A DNA stretch of 64,000 nt from Rotaria socialis (Eukaryota > Rotifera > Eurotatoria > Philodinida > Philodinidae), in NCBI GenBank assembly GCA_905331475.1, contig CAJNYU010004617.1:70036-134035 (forward strand), written 5' to 3'. This document shows, one piece after another, positions 35,996 to 46,608 of this stretch (position 1 is the first letter of the stretch; every line of letters starts with the position of its first letter). A model generated the notes under the pieces. The model saw nothing but the letters and a program-made list of their open reading frames with translations. It did no database searches and was not told where the DNA came from. A program made the translations under genes and the position numbers.

Positions 35996-37619
35996 AATTT
36001 ATGCATTTTGTTTCTAAGTTAATTATAGAAAACGAAAGTACATATTCTATTTTAACTAGGCAAGTGTTTATTTCCGGCCGCATTGTCTTACTTACTTTTC
36101 TTTTGAAGAAATTAGCCTGTAAAATTTCAATCCAAATTTCTGCTCCTTTGAACTCAACTAGTTTGACCAATCATAGGTCGTCTTTTCTTTCCAAACAAAC
36201 ACAAGTCTGTATTTAAATAGAAGGATATTATTCGCCATGATTCTACGCATAAAACTAATAATTCTAATGAATATGGTTTCATCGATCGAAATATGTATTT
36301 TATGCAAAATCGAAACATAGCATTAACTCTGCGACATGAATTTCTATAATAAAAAAAAAAGGTATATACAAGATTGATGTGGTGAAAGAGAAAAAAAGAG
36401 AGTAGAAAAGGCTCTATAGTTAACTCTTTCCATTTTTGTCTTGCGTCGGTGTGATGAAAAGCTCGAGCTCAAATAGAAGATGATGGTACTTTTTTTTCGA
36501 CGAAAATGACAGAAAGAGAAAGTAAATTGTAAAAAAAAAACAAAGTTGGAAGAAGAAAAAAGAAGCGTATACGAAAAATAAGGCGGCCGCTAAAAATACG
36601 GTTATCTATTATGTAACAATCATAGAAAAGATGCCATGCTTTGTTTATCCTGTTTTAGTTAGAAATAAAGTCATCATACATATTCAAAGTGAATATACAA
36701 TTGAAAAAGGCTTTGATCACAATACAAGCGTATAAGTATTGATGGTTATTTAAAAAATGTATACAACATTCGTCCCGTACTCATACAGAGGTGTTAAAGT
36801 GCAATTGTATTGATTAATGCCAATATATGCATAAGCTAGTTACTAATATACAATTTATTCAAAGGTAAACTTACTTTTTATTGTAATTTTGCTTGAAAAT
36901 AAGAGCATAATAATCATGGAGCAGTAAAAAACTACTAGCTTTGTGTACATTAATACGCTGCTGAACCAAAACATTCGAGTCCAATTTTTATTCAAAAGAT
37001 TTTGACCAGAACATGATCCATTATTATAACACGAAGTGATCTATTTAAAAAAAGGCAAAGGAAAAAAGTAGAAAAACTTGACGCCACGGATTTCCTGCTG
37101 AAAGCGAAAAAACCGCATGTTGTTGAAAATAATAATAATTTCTTTTGGGCGATAAATACTCCTTAAATACGTTCTACTTTGATCACATAGTTATAAAACA
37201 TTCAAAGTAGCATATAGCACGGGTCAAACTAGATTTTACGGGATCCAATTCGTCAAGAGCAACATACTATTAAACAAAAAATCAAGAATTACTTAATCGG
37301 TACCATATAAAGATTAGACTTCCTGTAAATGGAATTTTCAACTACTTAAGTAGAAGAAAACTTTCGTAGTGACACAATTGTAATAACTTGTGTTGTAATA
37401 AACTGTATTGGTTATACAGAAATATTTTCGTAATTCTTAATGATTTCATTTCTTTGTTCCATAGCAATCATGTTATTGTACAAGATAAGAACAATTTTAG
37501 AGTAAAAAACTGTGAAATCTTTATTTTTTATCACTCATTAATCAAACACTGATGAAAGTTTAAAACAAACAGAACAGTAGAATATAATACAATCAAAAAA
37601 CATCTTATAAATATAACAT
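35996..37619. other. 1.6-kb gene-free stretch
   Basis: No supported gene. The part at about 36350-36570 (plus strand) is rich in A/G tracts. Frames 35910-36170 (minus) and 36001-36216 (plus) have no domain. Confidence 0.45.
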
Positions 37620-38450
37620 TCAACGATTCCAAACAATTGTAATCATACAGGCAATGAATAACACACTGGAAAAAGATTGTAGGCTGTTAACATTTGAATT
37701 AACTAGATTGAATTGAGCGAGAATTTGACGAATTTGATTCATTATAATTGGGTCGTTACATCTATTTCTATTACAAATATAAGAAATACTTGTTTTTTGG
37801 TAGTCATTACCGACAGATTTCGATTGGAGAGTAACACCGGCTATCGAACCTGGTCGCCTATCAGAAACGTAAGTTGTAATTAGTAAATCGGATCTTCCTT
37901 GTTGAACAACCAGAGTTGCTTGACAATTTCCATTGATGGAATGTTTTTCTATTTTTCTATTTCGATTGTAACATTCAATAGATTGTTGTTTTGTAACGAT
38001 TTGATCATCGTATAGAAGTTCAGCTAATTTAATAGTCAACTGCGTATAGTTTAATGCAATGAATTCTTTATATTGCTTCTCTACTATATTATTATTACAT
38101 AGATCTTTATCGTAACAATCATATATAACTGATGCATAAACATTTCCAATGTCCAAAGGTATGTTTATATTTGTGAACAATTCACTATCGGCACTGTTAG
38201 TAATCAAAGCATTTAACGGTGTAGTAATATAGTTAATTACAGCTGGACATGTATCGATCAATTCAACAAATAGTTCACTTTTACACATAGCAGCTGAATC
38301 GACTATTTCTTCGCAATAAGATTCACTGCTAGAAAGAGATTTGTTCATTCTATCAACGATTATACCAATACATGATGGGCATTTAACAGCAGAAGCCAGA
38401 AATAAATTGATAATACAGATAAAAATAGAAATTAATAGTATCTTACACAT
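37620..38450 (-). CDS. Secreted, probably GPI-anchored Cys-rich (Ly6/uPAR-like) protein
   Basis: Single exon, 276 aa. A signal peptide is clear (MCKILLISIFICIINLFLAS). The mature part has about 14 cysteines. Two copies of a Ly6-type closing motif appear, CYDKDLCNN near residue 118 and CNRNRCND near 232, each typical of three-finger domains ending Cx4-5CN. The C-terminus is hydrophobic (FSSVLFIACMITIVW) with small residues before it, as in GPI-anchor signals. It is therefore probably held on the outer cell surface; the ligand is unknown. The next gene to the right is also on the minus strand and encodes another secreted Cys-rich protein, but the two share no sequence. Confidence 0.65.
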   Translation of the reverse strand: MCKILLISIFICIINLFLASAVKCPSCIGIIVDRMNKSLSSSESYCEEIVDSAAMCKSELFVELIDTCPAVINYITTPLNALITNSADSELFTNINIPLDIGNVYASVIYDCYDKDLCNNNIVEKQYKEFIALNYTQLTIKLAELLYDDQIVTKQQSIECYNRNRKIEKHSINGNCQATLVVQQGRSDLLITTYVSDRRPGSIAGVTLQSKSVGNDYQKTSISYICNRNRCNDPIIMNQIRQILAQFNLVNSNVNSLQSFSSVLFIACMITIVWNR

Positions 38451-39031
38451 TATAGTTTCGTTTACGAAGAATCTTATTGATTTCTACACGACGAAGATAT
38501 AGAAATAATAGTGATTCATATCTTGATATATCAGCTGCTGTACTTTCTCATTGTATGCAGAGGCTAATGACAACATAGTGCGAAAATTTATCGTGAGCGT
38601 CATTTTTCGTATCGATGATTTTGCTTTCTTTTCCATTCTGACTAATTTCATAAACGTTTTTTAACAATGAATTGTCGATGATTTTCGATTTTATTTTTAC
38701 ATGCTTCCTACGGATTGTAAGAGGGGAATATGTATCGAGCTAACTGACAAAACGATAGCTTATATTTAGTCAATCTTTCCTATGGCAATACATTCGTTGT
38801 CAAATTTTATCTTGCTTCTTTACCCTGCAATATCTATGTTGTATGAAATGAAAACACTTCTGTTTTCGTATCAGCTCTCGAACGAATCAATAAACATTCT
38901 TTGTTTCAATGCTTGCACAGATATTAATTGGAAATTGCTGAATTTAATATATTTATAAAAAAAAAAGACATACACAATTAGTATGTGTGACAAAAGTCAA
39001 CATTTATACGCATATCGATGGAAATTTCTAA
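38451..39031. other. Intergenic between two secreted-protein genes
   Basis: About 580 bases with no gene seen. It includes the promoter side of the Ly6-like gene and the 3' side of the next minus-strand gene. Confidence 0.5.
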
Positions 39032-41162
39032 TTATTGGCATCCCGTTGGTTTCGCTGTTACACATGTCGAACAATCGAAAACACCAGGATTTGATGAACA
39101 CGACGATGAACATTGATAGCAATTCGTTTGAGCGGCTGATGAATAACTACCTGGTAAACACTGCTGAGGACATTTTGTTGAATCATCACAAAAATATCCA
39201 GGTGCACATGGTGTACACGTAGCGGAACTATTTTGAACTGAATAATATCCTTGAGAGCAAGATGCACATGAGCGAGCTCCGTAATCTGCACTGGTACCTA
39301 CAGCGCAAGCCTGCGGTGTTGCACTCGGATCGCCACAGGCAAAACCTCGAGGACATAATATACAATCAGCAGATTTCGAAGTCAAAGAGTAGTAACCAGA
39401 CGAACATTGACTACACTGAGTTTGTTTATAGTCACTATAAGTTCCATTAGGACAAGCTAATGGTGCTGTATCAGGTTGTGGACAATAGTAGCCTCTAGGA
39501 CATATTTCGCATTGAATGGATCCTACTTCAACTGTATAGTATCCTGTACTGCATTGAGAACATGTAACAGTATTAATACTTGACGCATAGGTACCAATGC
39601 GACATGGTAACGGCGAAGAATCAGTAGTAGAGCATTCAGATCCCACGGGGCAAATTTCACAGCGAACTGATGTCGTGTTTTTAGTCCACATTCCGGAAGA
39701 ACATCGTTGGCAAGAATTCATCGATCCATCACGATAAAATCCACGAGCACAAACTCGTGGTTGTTGATCGCTTTGTGTACATTCATATCCCAGTGGGCAT
39801 GCATTACAAGACACTTGTCCAGAACTAGTGGCATAAGTATTTGTTGGACATGATACGCATGATGATCCTGGATACGGAGAATATGTGCCCGGTCGGCACA
39901 TGGTGGGTGGCTGATCGACTCGTGGACATTCATTTCCCTTTTTAAAATCAAATGAAATCGTGATTCATTGAGTTCGTTCGATTTCAAATAAATTACTAAT
40001 AGGCTTACTTCGGGACAAATATTGCATAATACGGCACCTGTCTGGGTTGTATACCATCCCGAAGAACATTGAGAACATGAATAAGCACCATAATCACTGG
40101 AATATGTACCTTAACAAATATACAGATCATTCGAATAGATATTTTCATTGGAATGAATTTTATAGAATGTAGAAATGAAATAGACTTTTCATGGTAAAAT
40201 AGTATGACAATCGCGAGAAAATAATTTCAAGGCTATCGAATGACAATGACTCCTGTGATATTAAACAATGGATTCGAATTGCATCAAAGTGATTTAACAT
40301 GAGATCACTACTAATTTTAGCTATTGTATAATACTAATCGATAATATCTTGTACATCGATTAGAACTGGAAGAGAATCATCTAAAACTGCTGTATGCTTA
40401 CTTTATGTATATCATTTGATTTAATTGAAACTTATTCGTTCTGATGTTTGAAACTTATATGAAATAGTGACATCCTATCAAGTGGAATTGACGTCTAACT
40501 AACCTGGTCGGCATGCCAATGGGGATTGATCTGGACGAGGACATTCAGAACCCTATGTAATTAAAGATAAATAAAAACGTTTTTATAGCGTTTTATCTAA
40601 AAAAGACAAAGAAATCAAACGTTGGATTTTACCTTTGGGCAGATTTGGCATTGATGTGAACTTGAGGATGTTGAATAGTAACCTAATTAATAATAATAGG
40701 CATCGCTTAGACAACTCAAATACAAAACAAAAAGTAACTCAGATGAATTTTTGTTGACGTACCCTGTGAACATTGTCGACAGTTTGTTGCACCATAAGTA
40801 TCTTGATATGTTCCAGATGGACAACTGATAGGATCTCTATCAGTGTTTGGACACATCGATCCTATTGGACATATATCACATGTAATCGAACCTGATTGTA
40901 AAGTGAAATAGCCACTTTGACAACTTGAGCAGGATGACGATGCAAATGAATCTTGATAGTCTCCTGGATTGCATGGTAGTTGTCGATATCCATCAGGACA
41001 ATATGTACCAGGTGTACAAGGATAACAATTGCTACTATCCAAAAAATATCCACGACTACAGGATGTTGCAGTCAGAGTCAATTGTACTGACAAGTAGCTG
41101 ACTGAGACAATAAATAAAAAAAATCTCGCAGAGGCCATCAATCGTAAAATATTCTCACACAA
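39032..41162 (-). CDS. Secreted protein of tandem ephrin-receptor/GCC2-GCC3-like Cys repeats
   Basis: Five exons read right to left (41162-40763, 40682-40633, 40552-40504, 40109-40009, 39937-39032) give 501 aa. A signal peptide (LFIVSVSYLSVQLTLTATS) is followed by about ten repeats of roughly 45-50 residues. Each has the pattern CxxCPxGxxC...PxxCxxGTY...CxxCxxGYY, as in the ephrin-receptor-like (GCC2/GCC3) and TNFR-like Cys modules. The end is a Ser/Cys stretch (CSSSCSSNPGVFDCSTC) without a membrane span, so the protein is probably secreted. Two in-frame starts are possible: the first Met, or MASARFF eight residues later, which gives a more usual signal peptide. Exon borders tend to fall at repeat borders, as in genes that grew by exon duplication. 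A ligand or matrix role is likely but unknown. Confidence 0.82.
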
Positions 41163-42164
41163 TATAATTTTTTGTGGTTAGACTCCTTGGACTTTTATAA
41201 TAGCTAATGTGCACACCTGTTGATCTTATCAGTTATTACACTAGATTTTTTTAAAATTTTGTAAGGCCATGACGTCTTTTATCATTTTGATAGTACCTTA
41301 TTACGTGGCAAATTTGTCATAACAGCAACAACAGATAAACACGTATATGCAACATGATAGAAATATGTGGAACTATAAAAGTATTCATACTTTACATAAA
41401 TTTATATATATATGTATACTTTAGTGTTTCAGAATAGAAATTGCAAAGCGAGCATATATTTTGAGTGTCAAATGTTTAAATTATCGTCAAAATAAATCTC
41501 ATGAATAACTGAGTATTCATCGCACAGCATCTGTTTTTAATTATGATTTGTATTTAACTCTTGTAGAAATATAGCTTTCCTGTATTTTTCATCAGCAGAG
41601 CTATTTTTCTCTTAAAGTTAAAATCTCTAACAAATGAACATTTAATCAACACATGATTATGCAAACAATTTTGTCACGCAGTCTATATTATCAATACTAT
41701 TATAGAATCTTTGTAGCTTGTTGTTCACAGTTGTAATCTTACAGATGAACATTTTCGACAAATGGAACTGAAGTAAAATAATCGCATTATGATATCCATT
41801 GAAAACAAATAGCTGGTTCAAGGTAATACTAGTTAAGATGTAGAAAATAGATAATGTTCATTTTCTATATCATTTCGCATACAATATACTATATCTTAAA
41901 CTTGAAAACGATGAAAAAAAATACGACAATGTTGTTTTAGACAAAGTCTAAATCATTAGAATCTACAATATTAAACGTTCATTCAATTCATTTGAAAATA
42001 TCGCATCTAATATCTCATCATCCACTTTGTTTTATCTAAATCTACCTAAAAAGAAATAGCATTCAATCATATTGATATACTGTTGGTCTAATGTGAAGTT
42101 GAGAAAGCGCCTAGAGCTTTTCTGTTTCGTTCAACAATTTGACTTCTGTACTTTTTTTTGTTTC
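41163..42164. other. Divergent intergenic region, 1 kb
   Basis: AT-rich, with no gene recognised. It separates a minus-strand secreted-protein gene from the plus-strand 5-phosphatase gene and probably carries both promoters. Confidence 0.5.
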
Positions 42165-44653
42165 ATGAAACAAATTCTTTCAATGATCGTCATTAGCATT
42201 AGTATTCTATTTGATTCTAAACTTGTTCATGTACAGCCTATCCCTTTTCGGTATGTCAGTGATGAAATATTTACTTTATAGAATCGATTTTATGTACTCA
42301 ATAGCTTTCGTATTGTTACTTGGAATGCTGGAAAAAGTGAACCGGATTGTGATGCATTTCGACATATTGCATTTCCATCAGTTTCTAATAATATAATAGT
42401 TGATCTCATAGTATTTGGGTATGAATACGAATCGTTCTTGAAAAAACAAAATATATATATATTAAAAAAAAGAAAGTGATCATCGATAGATTTCAAGAAG
42501 CAACTAAAACTGTTGTGGGATCCAACTCATTTCATAAAACATTGAAAAATTGTCTTCAAAATGAAAATTATACAGCAATTATTTCTGGTTATGTGGGATC
42601 TGCCATTCTAAAACCAATATGGCTTTATATATTCGCTTCAGATAGGATTGGGAAATCTCAACGTGTGAATCTTTTAAAGTTTAAAGAAGAGTATATATTG
42701 AAAGTATATAATGTATGTTGGTTTGCTGTCTGTCTTTTTTCCTCTTGAACTGAAGAAATGATAAAGAAAGCATTATTTTTAGGGAAACTTTTTAGGTAGA
42801 ATCACTGGTAAACAGACATTTTACTAGTTTCATACTTATACGTACACATATTTGCATATCTAAAACTTGATAGGTTATAAAGGTATTATTGCAAGTTGCA
42901 TTCAAATAGATAAATCAATTAATATGATCTTTGTTAATATGCATCTACCGGCAGGCAAAGGAGAGAAAGAAGAACGATGCAGATTATGGTATAAATTTCT
43001 TCAAGAATATCAATCAAATATTATCAAAAATGATTATTTATTTGCTTTTGGTGATCAAAATTGGCGTACATTAAATATTTTGAGTGTTGAAGCTATTCTA
43101 GAAGCAATCAAGAAAGAAGAGTACACAACAATATTTAATCATGACGAGGTTAAATACCATTATGTTTAATAACCGATGGTACTTGAGTCTTGAAAGAAAA
43201 AATTTCTCTCAATTCTCAGCTATTAAATGGCAACTAGCAAGAGTCAGAAGTAATTTGTTGACACCAGAGACGTGCACAGGACAAGCTTTTTTGTCCTGTC
43301 CTTACCTGTCCTGCTGGCTACTTTGGCCTTGGCGGGCGTCAGGGCAGGACAAAAATCGAAATCTCATCCTGCCCTCCAGGACAGGGCAGGACAGGACACC
43401 AGGACCGCCCTGTCCTGTGCACGTCTCTGGTTGACACCCACATTTGTCTCTGTTGTGCTATATATTTTTAGATTATCCCTCTGCATTAAGATAGACTATC
43501 TTTTATTCATACATTTTGTAAAGAACTTCACTATTGTTTACTTAAAAAGTATGAACTCGTCGGTGATGTCTCTACTCTTTGTCTTTGTACAAATGCAACG
43601 TATCGTTATAGTTGAGCATTGAATATTGCACTTGTACAAAATCAAACACTAGCATAACCTAATTATCATATACATGCTTTTTCTAAATAATTTATAGTTA
43701 TGCAAAATAGTATCGTCACTAAAATTGCTATTTCGAAGCCTACTTTTCAGAATATATAGTTTTGAGCAATTTTGGTGCACAATTAGAAATTACACTTGAT
43801 AGAGAAAAATTAGTTTCTTTTTAATTTAAGAAATGTCAATAAGAAAAGAAGTCTAATAAAATATTCCTTATTCGATGTGATTACTAGTTTTTAATGAATT
43901 ACTTCTAATTCTAACCAGCTATCTTTAGATAGGTAGAAAATGACTAAATCTATACGCCAATGCTTTCGTTGCAAAGATTATGAACGAATTAACTTAATCT
44001 ATGTTCTAGTTGACACAAATGCGTCAAAAAAACAGTACAGAATCTGACACACAGTGTTTGAAAGATTTCTTCGAAGCTCCTATTACATTTCCACCAACAT
44101 ACAAATATGTGCTCAATAGTGATGCATATCAAATAGAAAAGGATGAAGAGTAAAAACTCGAATTTCGATTTAATTGCTAATAAGTATGATCAAATCTAGA
44201 GTTCGTCGTCCAAGTTATACTGATCGCATTCTTATTTCAACATTTTCCAATGATCTTGAAATTATTCAATATTCATCAATCAACGATGTAAAACTTAGCG
44301 ATCATCGGCCAGTTTTTGCAGATATGATACTACATCAACGATCAAAAAATAACGAGATGTCTAAAAATACTGTAATGAGTAATTATTAAATTTTGTTTGT
44401 ATCTTCGTTTTCGTTGTTCTCTATTCTATTTTAGAGCACCGAAAAAATTCGTACAACGACTAATCATATCAAAACAATAGTGAAGCAACATATTTTGACA
44501 TTCCTAATGACTATAGCGACAATGACATTTGTCTGCATACTTATTTTTCTTGTTATGTGTCAACTTATAATCAAATGTCAAACGCAAAAAACTGATATGC
44601 AACAGACTGCACAGATAAATATTGTTGGTACACCATCAAGTGTAGAAAGTTAA
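42165..44653 (+). CDS. Inositol polyphosphate 5-phosphatase with signal peptide and C-terminal membrane span
   Basis: Seven exons (42165-42230, 42282-42418, 42490-42716, 42874-43148, 44010-44149, 44185-44371, 44435-44653) give 416 aa. Catalytic motifs of the EEP/5-phosphatase fold are FRIVTWNAGK, FGFQEATKT (Mg-binding Glu), FVNMHLPAG (catalytic-region His), FAFGDQNWR (consensus GDxNYR), FEAPITFPPTYKY, RRPSYTDRIL (consensus PxWxDRIL) and LSDHRPVFAD. They hydrolyse the 5-phosphate of inositol phosphates or phosphoinositides. Unusual are the N-terminus, which looks like a signal peptide (MKQILSMIVISISILF), and a C-terminal span (ILTFLMTIATMTFVCILIFLVM). The exon 3 donor is the least certain junction, chosen to restore phase. 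Intron 43149-44009 hosts the GC-rich inserted element. Confidence 0.82.
43258..43436. mobile_element. GC-rich MITE-like element with TTGACA target duplication
   Basis: The element itself is 43264-43430 (167 bases). The ends are a perfect 19-base inverted repeat, CCAGAGACGTGCACAGGAC at the left and its complement at the right. The direct repeat TTGACA flanks it on both sides (43258-43263, 43431-43436), the mark of a transposition event. The inside is built of CAGGACAGG-type units on both strands and is far richer in G+C than anything near it. It has no coding capacity, so it must have used a transposase from elsewhere. Perfect termini suggest a recent insertion. It lies in an intron of the 5-phosphatase gene. 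Confidence 0.87.
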
Positions 44654-45252
44654 TTTATACATAAAATAGTTAAAACTAGAGTTAATATACATATTGTTTT
44701 GTCTAAATTTATCTTCAATTGAGAAAAATATCATCAATCATCAGCTCGATAGATCGATGCATCGAGTCTATAAAACTGAACATTTATTTTCATTCACGCT
44801 TATACAGATTTGTATTTTAATTAGTCTTTAAATTTTCTCCGTGGTTTGTGTCCTTACTCTAACGAATTTTTTATCAAAACGAGTACATCTACCGAATCAT
44901 TTATATATAGACCCTGACATTTAATGATATACAAATATGTTCATTATAAATAGAAAAAGGAAATTTTTTCGTGCTTATTGATGGTGATCAAGCTCAAATA
45001 ATGAATTCGAAAATTGATACATTGTTCACCGATCTAATTCATCCTTGAGCGGCTATATGTATGTGACATTGATTTAAGTTTTTGCCTATCTACTAAGAGT
45101 TAACAAAAGGAATGCAAAGATTTATAAGAACTAATTATTTCGTTGCTAATTTTTTTAATATTTGTATATGCATTTAAAAAAGAACAATATAAAGACATCA
45201 AGTCTACATCAAATATATTGTTATTATTTTAATAAATATTATTCTAAAAAGA
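44654..45252. other. Intergenic, 5-phosphatase to DUF4139-like gene
   Basis: About 600 bases, AT-rich, with no gene seen. It presumably holds the promoter of the next gene. Confidence 0.5.
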
Positions 45253-46608
45253 ATGCATAGAATCTCTCTCTATCGATTAATAATTACCATTGAAATTATT
45301 ATTATTCAATCAATAAATAATTCTATTAATGGTATTCATATTCAGATATATGATAATATCGCTGAAATATCTCAATCAATAACACCCTATGATTTACCTG
45401 TAACATTTTCTCAACAAGAATGGTATGATATTCGAGCAGATTCAATTCGACTTGTTGGCAATTGTGTTAATGTACGTGCTCAAATAATTTCATTCAATCG
45501 GACATCATTAAATGGTCAAAGACTAATGATTAAACGTGATATTCATAGTGATTTATATACAGACGGAATTATGATTGATGAAACACGAAATCTAGTGGAA
45601 GATTTAATTGATAATACATATTATACTATTACTAATGATCGCATACGATATTTATCTATTCCATCTGTTGGTAAATTTTCAGTTGATTTTGTCTTAGAAA
45701 CATATACAAACGAACAACTCTATTTACGTTATTTACAAAATAAAATCAAGTGGAAAGTACGTTATGATCTTCTACTAGCCAGTAATAATACTGATTCAAT
45801 TTTACAAGCATATGCTGAAATTCGAAATGATGGAAGTTCATCGTTGGTGGTTAATTCTGCCAAATTATTTAGCGGAGATATTAATATTCAATCAACATCG
45901 GGTAGTGTAGATTCTAACCCATACGGCGGAGGTGCATCTGATGCACCATTATTTCAATCGCAATCCAATGGCTATGCTAGTGCTCCGTCTTACCCAGCTG
46001 TGTCTGATGCCGAAGAGTTAGCTGGTTTGTACATATTTGCAATTAACGAAACATTTATTCTCGATACTCGATCGAGTTACACACTCCCAATGTTTCGTCC
46101 GATAATTGATATTGAGCGTTACGGTTCAATAGAAAAATATTTTCTACCAACTGATAACCGTGGTAACGTTCAACGTACGTATCGTCTTCGTGTAGAACAA
46201 ACCTTTCTACCGCGAGGCCAAGTATTCATACGTGAATCAGATCAATTAGTAGGTGAAATCTATTGGCCTGATCTTGCTTCGAATGAAACCAATGAGTTTA
46301 CTCTTGGTGAAGATCCGGACTTACGATATATCGAACGTGTTCAGGTGAATTCGCGTAGAAAATTGTATCAAACAAATAGTTCTCGTATAGTTCTATCAAC
46401 GTATACCATTGATTTACATTTGATTAATAATAAGTCACGTGCAATGAATATCGAATATCGATTGAAATTTAGTTCACAGAACAATTTGAAATTAAGCGAA
46501 AATACAACAAATAATGTACTTCAACTTGATGGTCCATCGATTATTGGAACATTTGAATTAAATGCAAATGATGAACAACAATATAAATTTACTTTTGAAA
46601 CTGAATGA
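45253..46608 (+). CDS. Secreted DUF4139-like protein, intronless
   Basis: Single exon, 451 aa. The first 25 residues are hydrophobic (LIITIEIIIIQSINNSING), probably a signal peptide. The middle has IKWKVRYDLLL, comparable to the W-P-Y-D block that opens DUF4139. The C-terminal half has the hallmark LPRGQVFIRESDQLVGEIYWPDL followed by FTLGEDPDLRYIERVQ, close to the DUF4139 pattern (LPAG-v-vy--g-lvGe----LGxD). DUF4139 is found in bacteria and some eukaryotes with no known activity. A Gly/Ser/Ala linker (residues about 215-255) splits the domain. Lack of introns in a window where most genes have several makes horizontal origin possible, not shown. A polyadenylation signal AATAAA lies about 40 bases after the stop. 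Confidence 0.55.
   Translation: MHRISLYRLIITIEIIIIQSINNSINGIHIQIYDNIAEISQSITPYDLPVTFSQQEWYDIRADSIRLVGNCVNVRAQIISFNRTSLNGQRLMIKRDIHSDLYTDGIMIDETRNLVEDLIDNTYYTITNDRIRYLSIPSVGKFSVDFVLETYTNEQLYLRYLQNKIKWKVRYDLLLASNNTDSILQAYAEIRNDGSSSLVVNSAKLFSGDINIQSTSGSVDSNPYGGGASDAPLFQSQSNGYASAPSYPAVSDAEELAGLYIFAINETFILDTRSSYTLPMFRPIIDIERYGSIEKYFLPTDNRGNVQRTYRLRVEQTFLPRGQVFIRESDQLVGEIYWPDLASNETNEFTLGEDPDLRYIERVQVNSRRKLYQTNSSRIVLSTYTIDLHLINNKSRAMNIEYRLKFSSQNNLKLSENTTNNVLQLDGPSIIGTFELNANDEQQYKFTFETE

Noticed and set aside
36583-36590. A NotI recognition site (GCGGCCGC) in AT-rich DNA, raising the idea of vector sequence
   Set aside because: The flanks are ordinary AT-rich sequence with no vector features; one 8-base site is not evidence of contamination.
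39058-39291. Second minus-strand frame rich in His and Val
   Set aside because: A frame-shifted shadow of the Cys-repeat gene.
43141-43622. Open frames across the GC-rich element
   Set aside because: They are by-products of the stop-poor GC-rich insert; no domain, and they lie in an intron.
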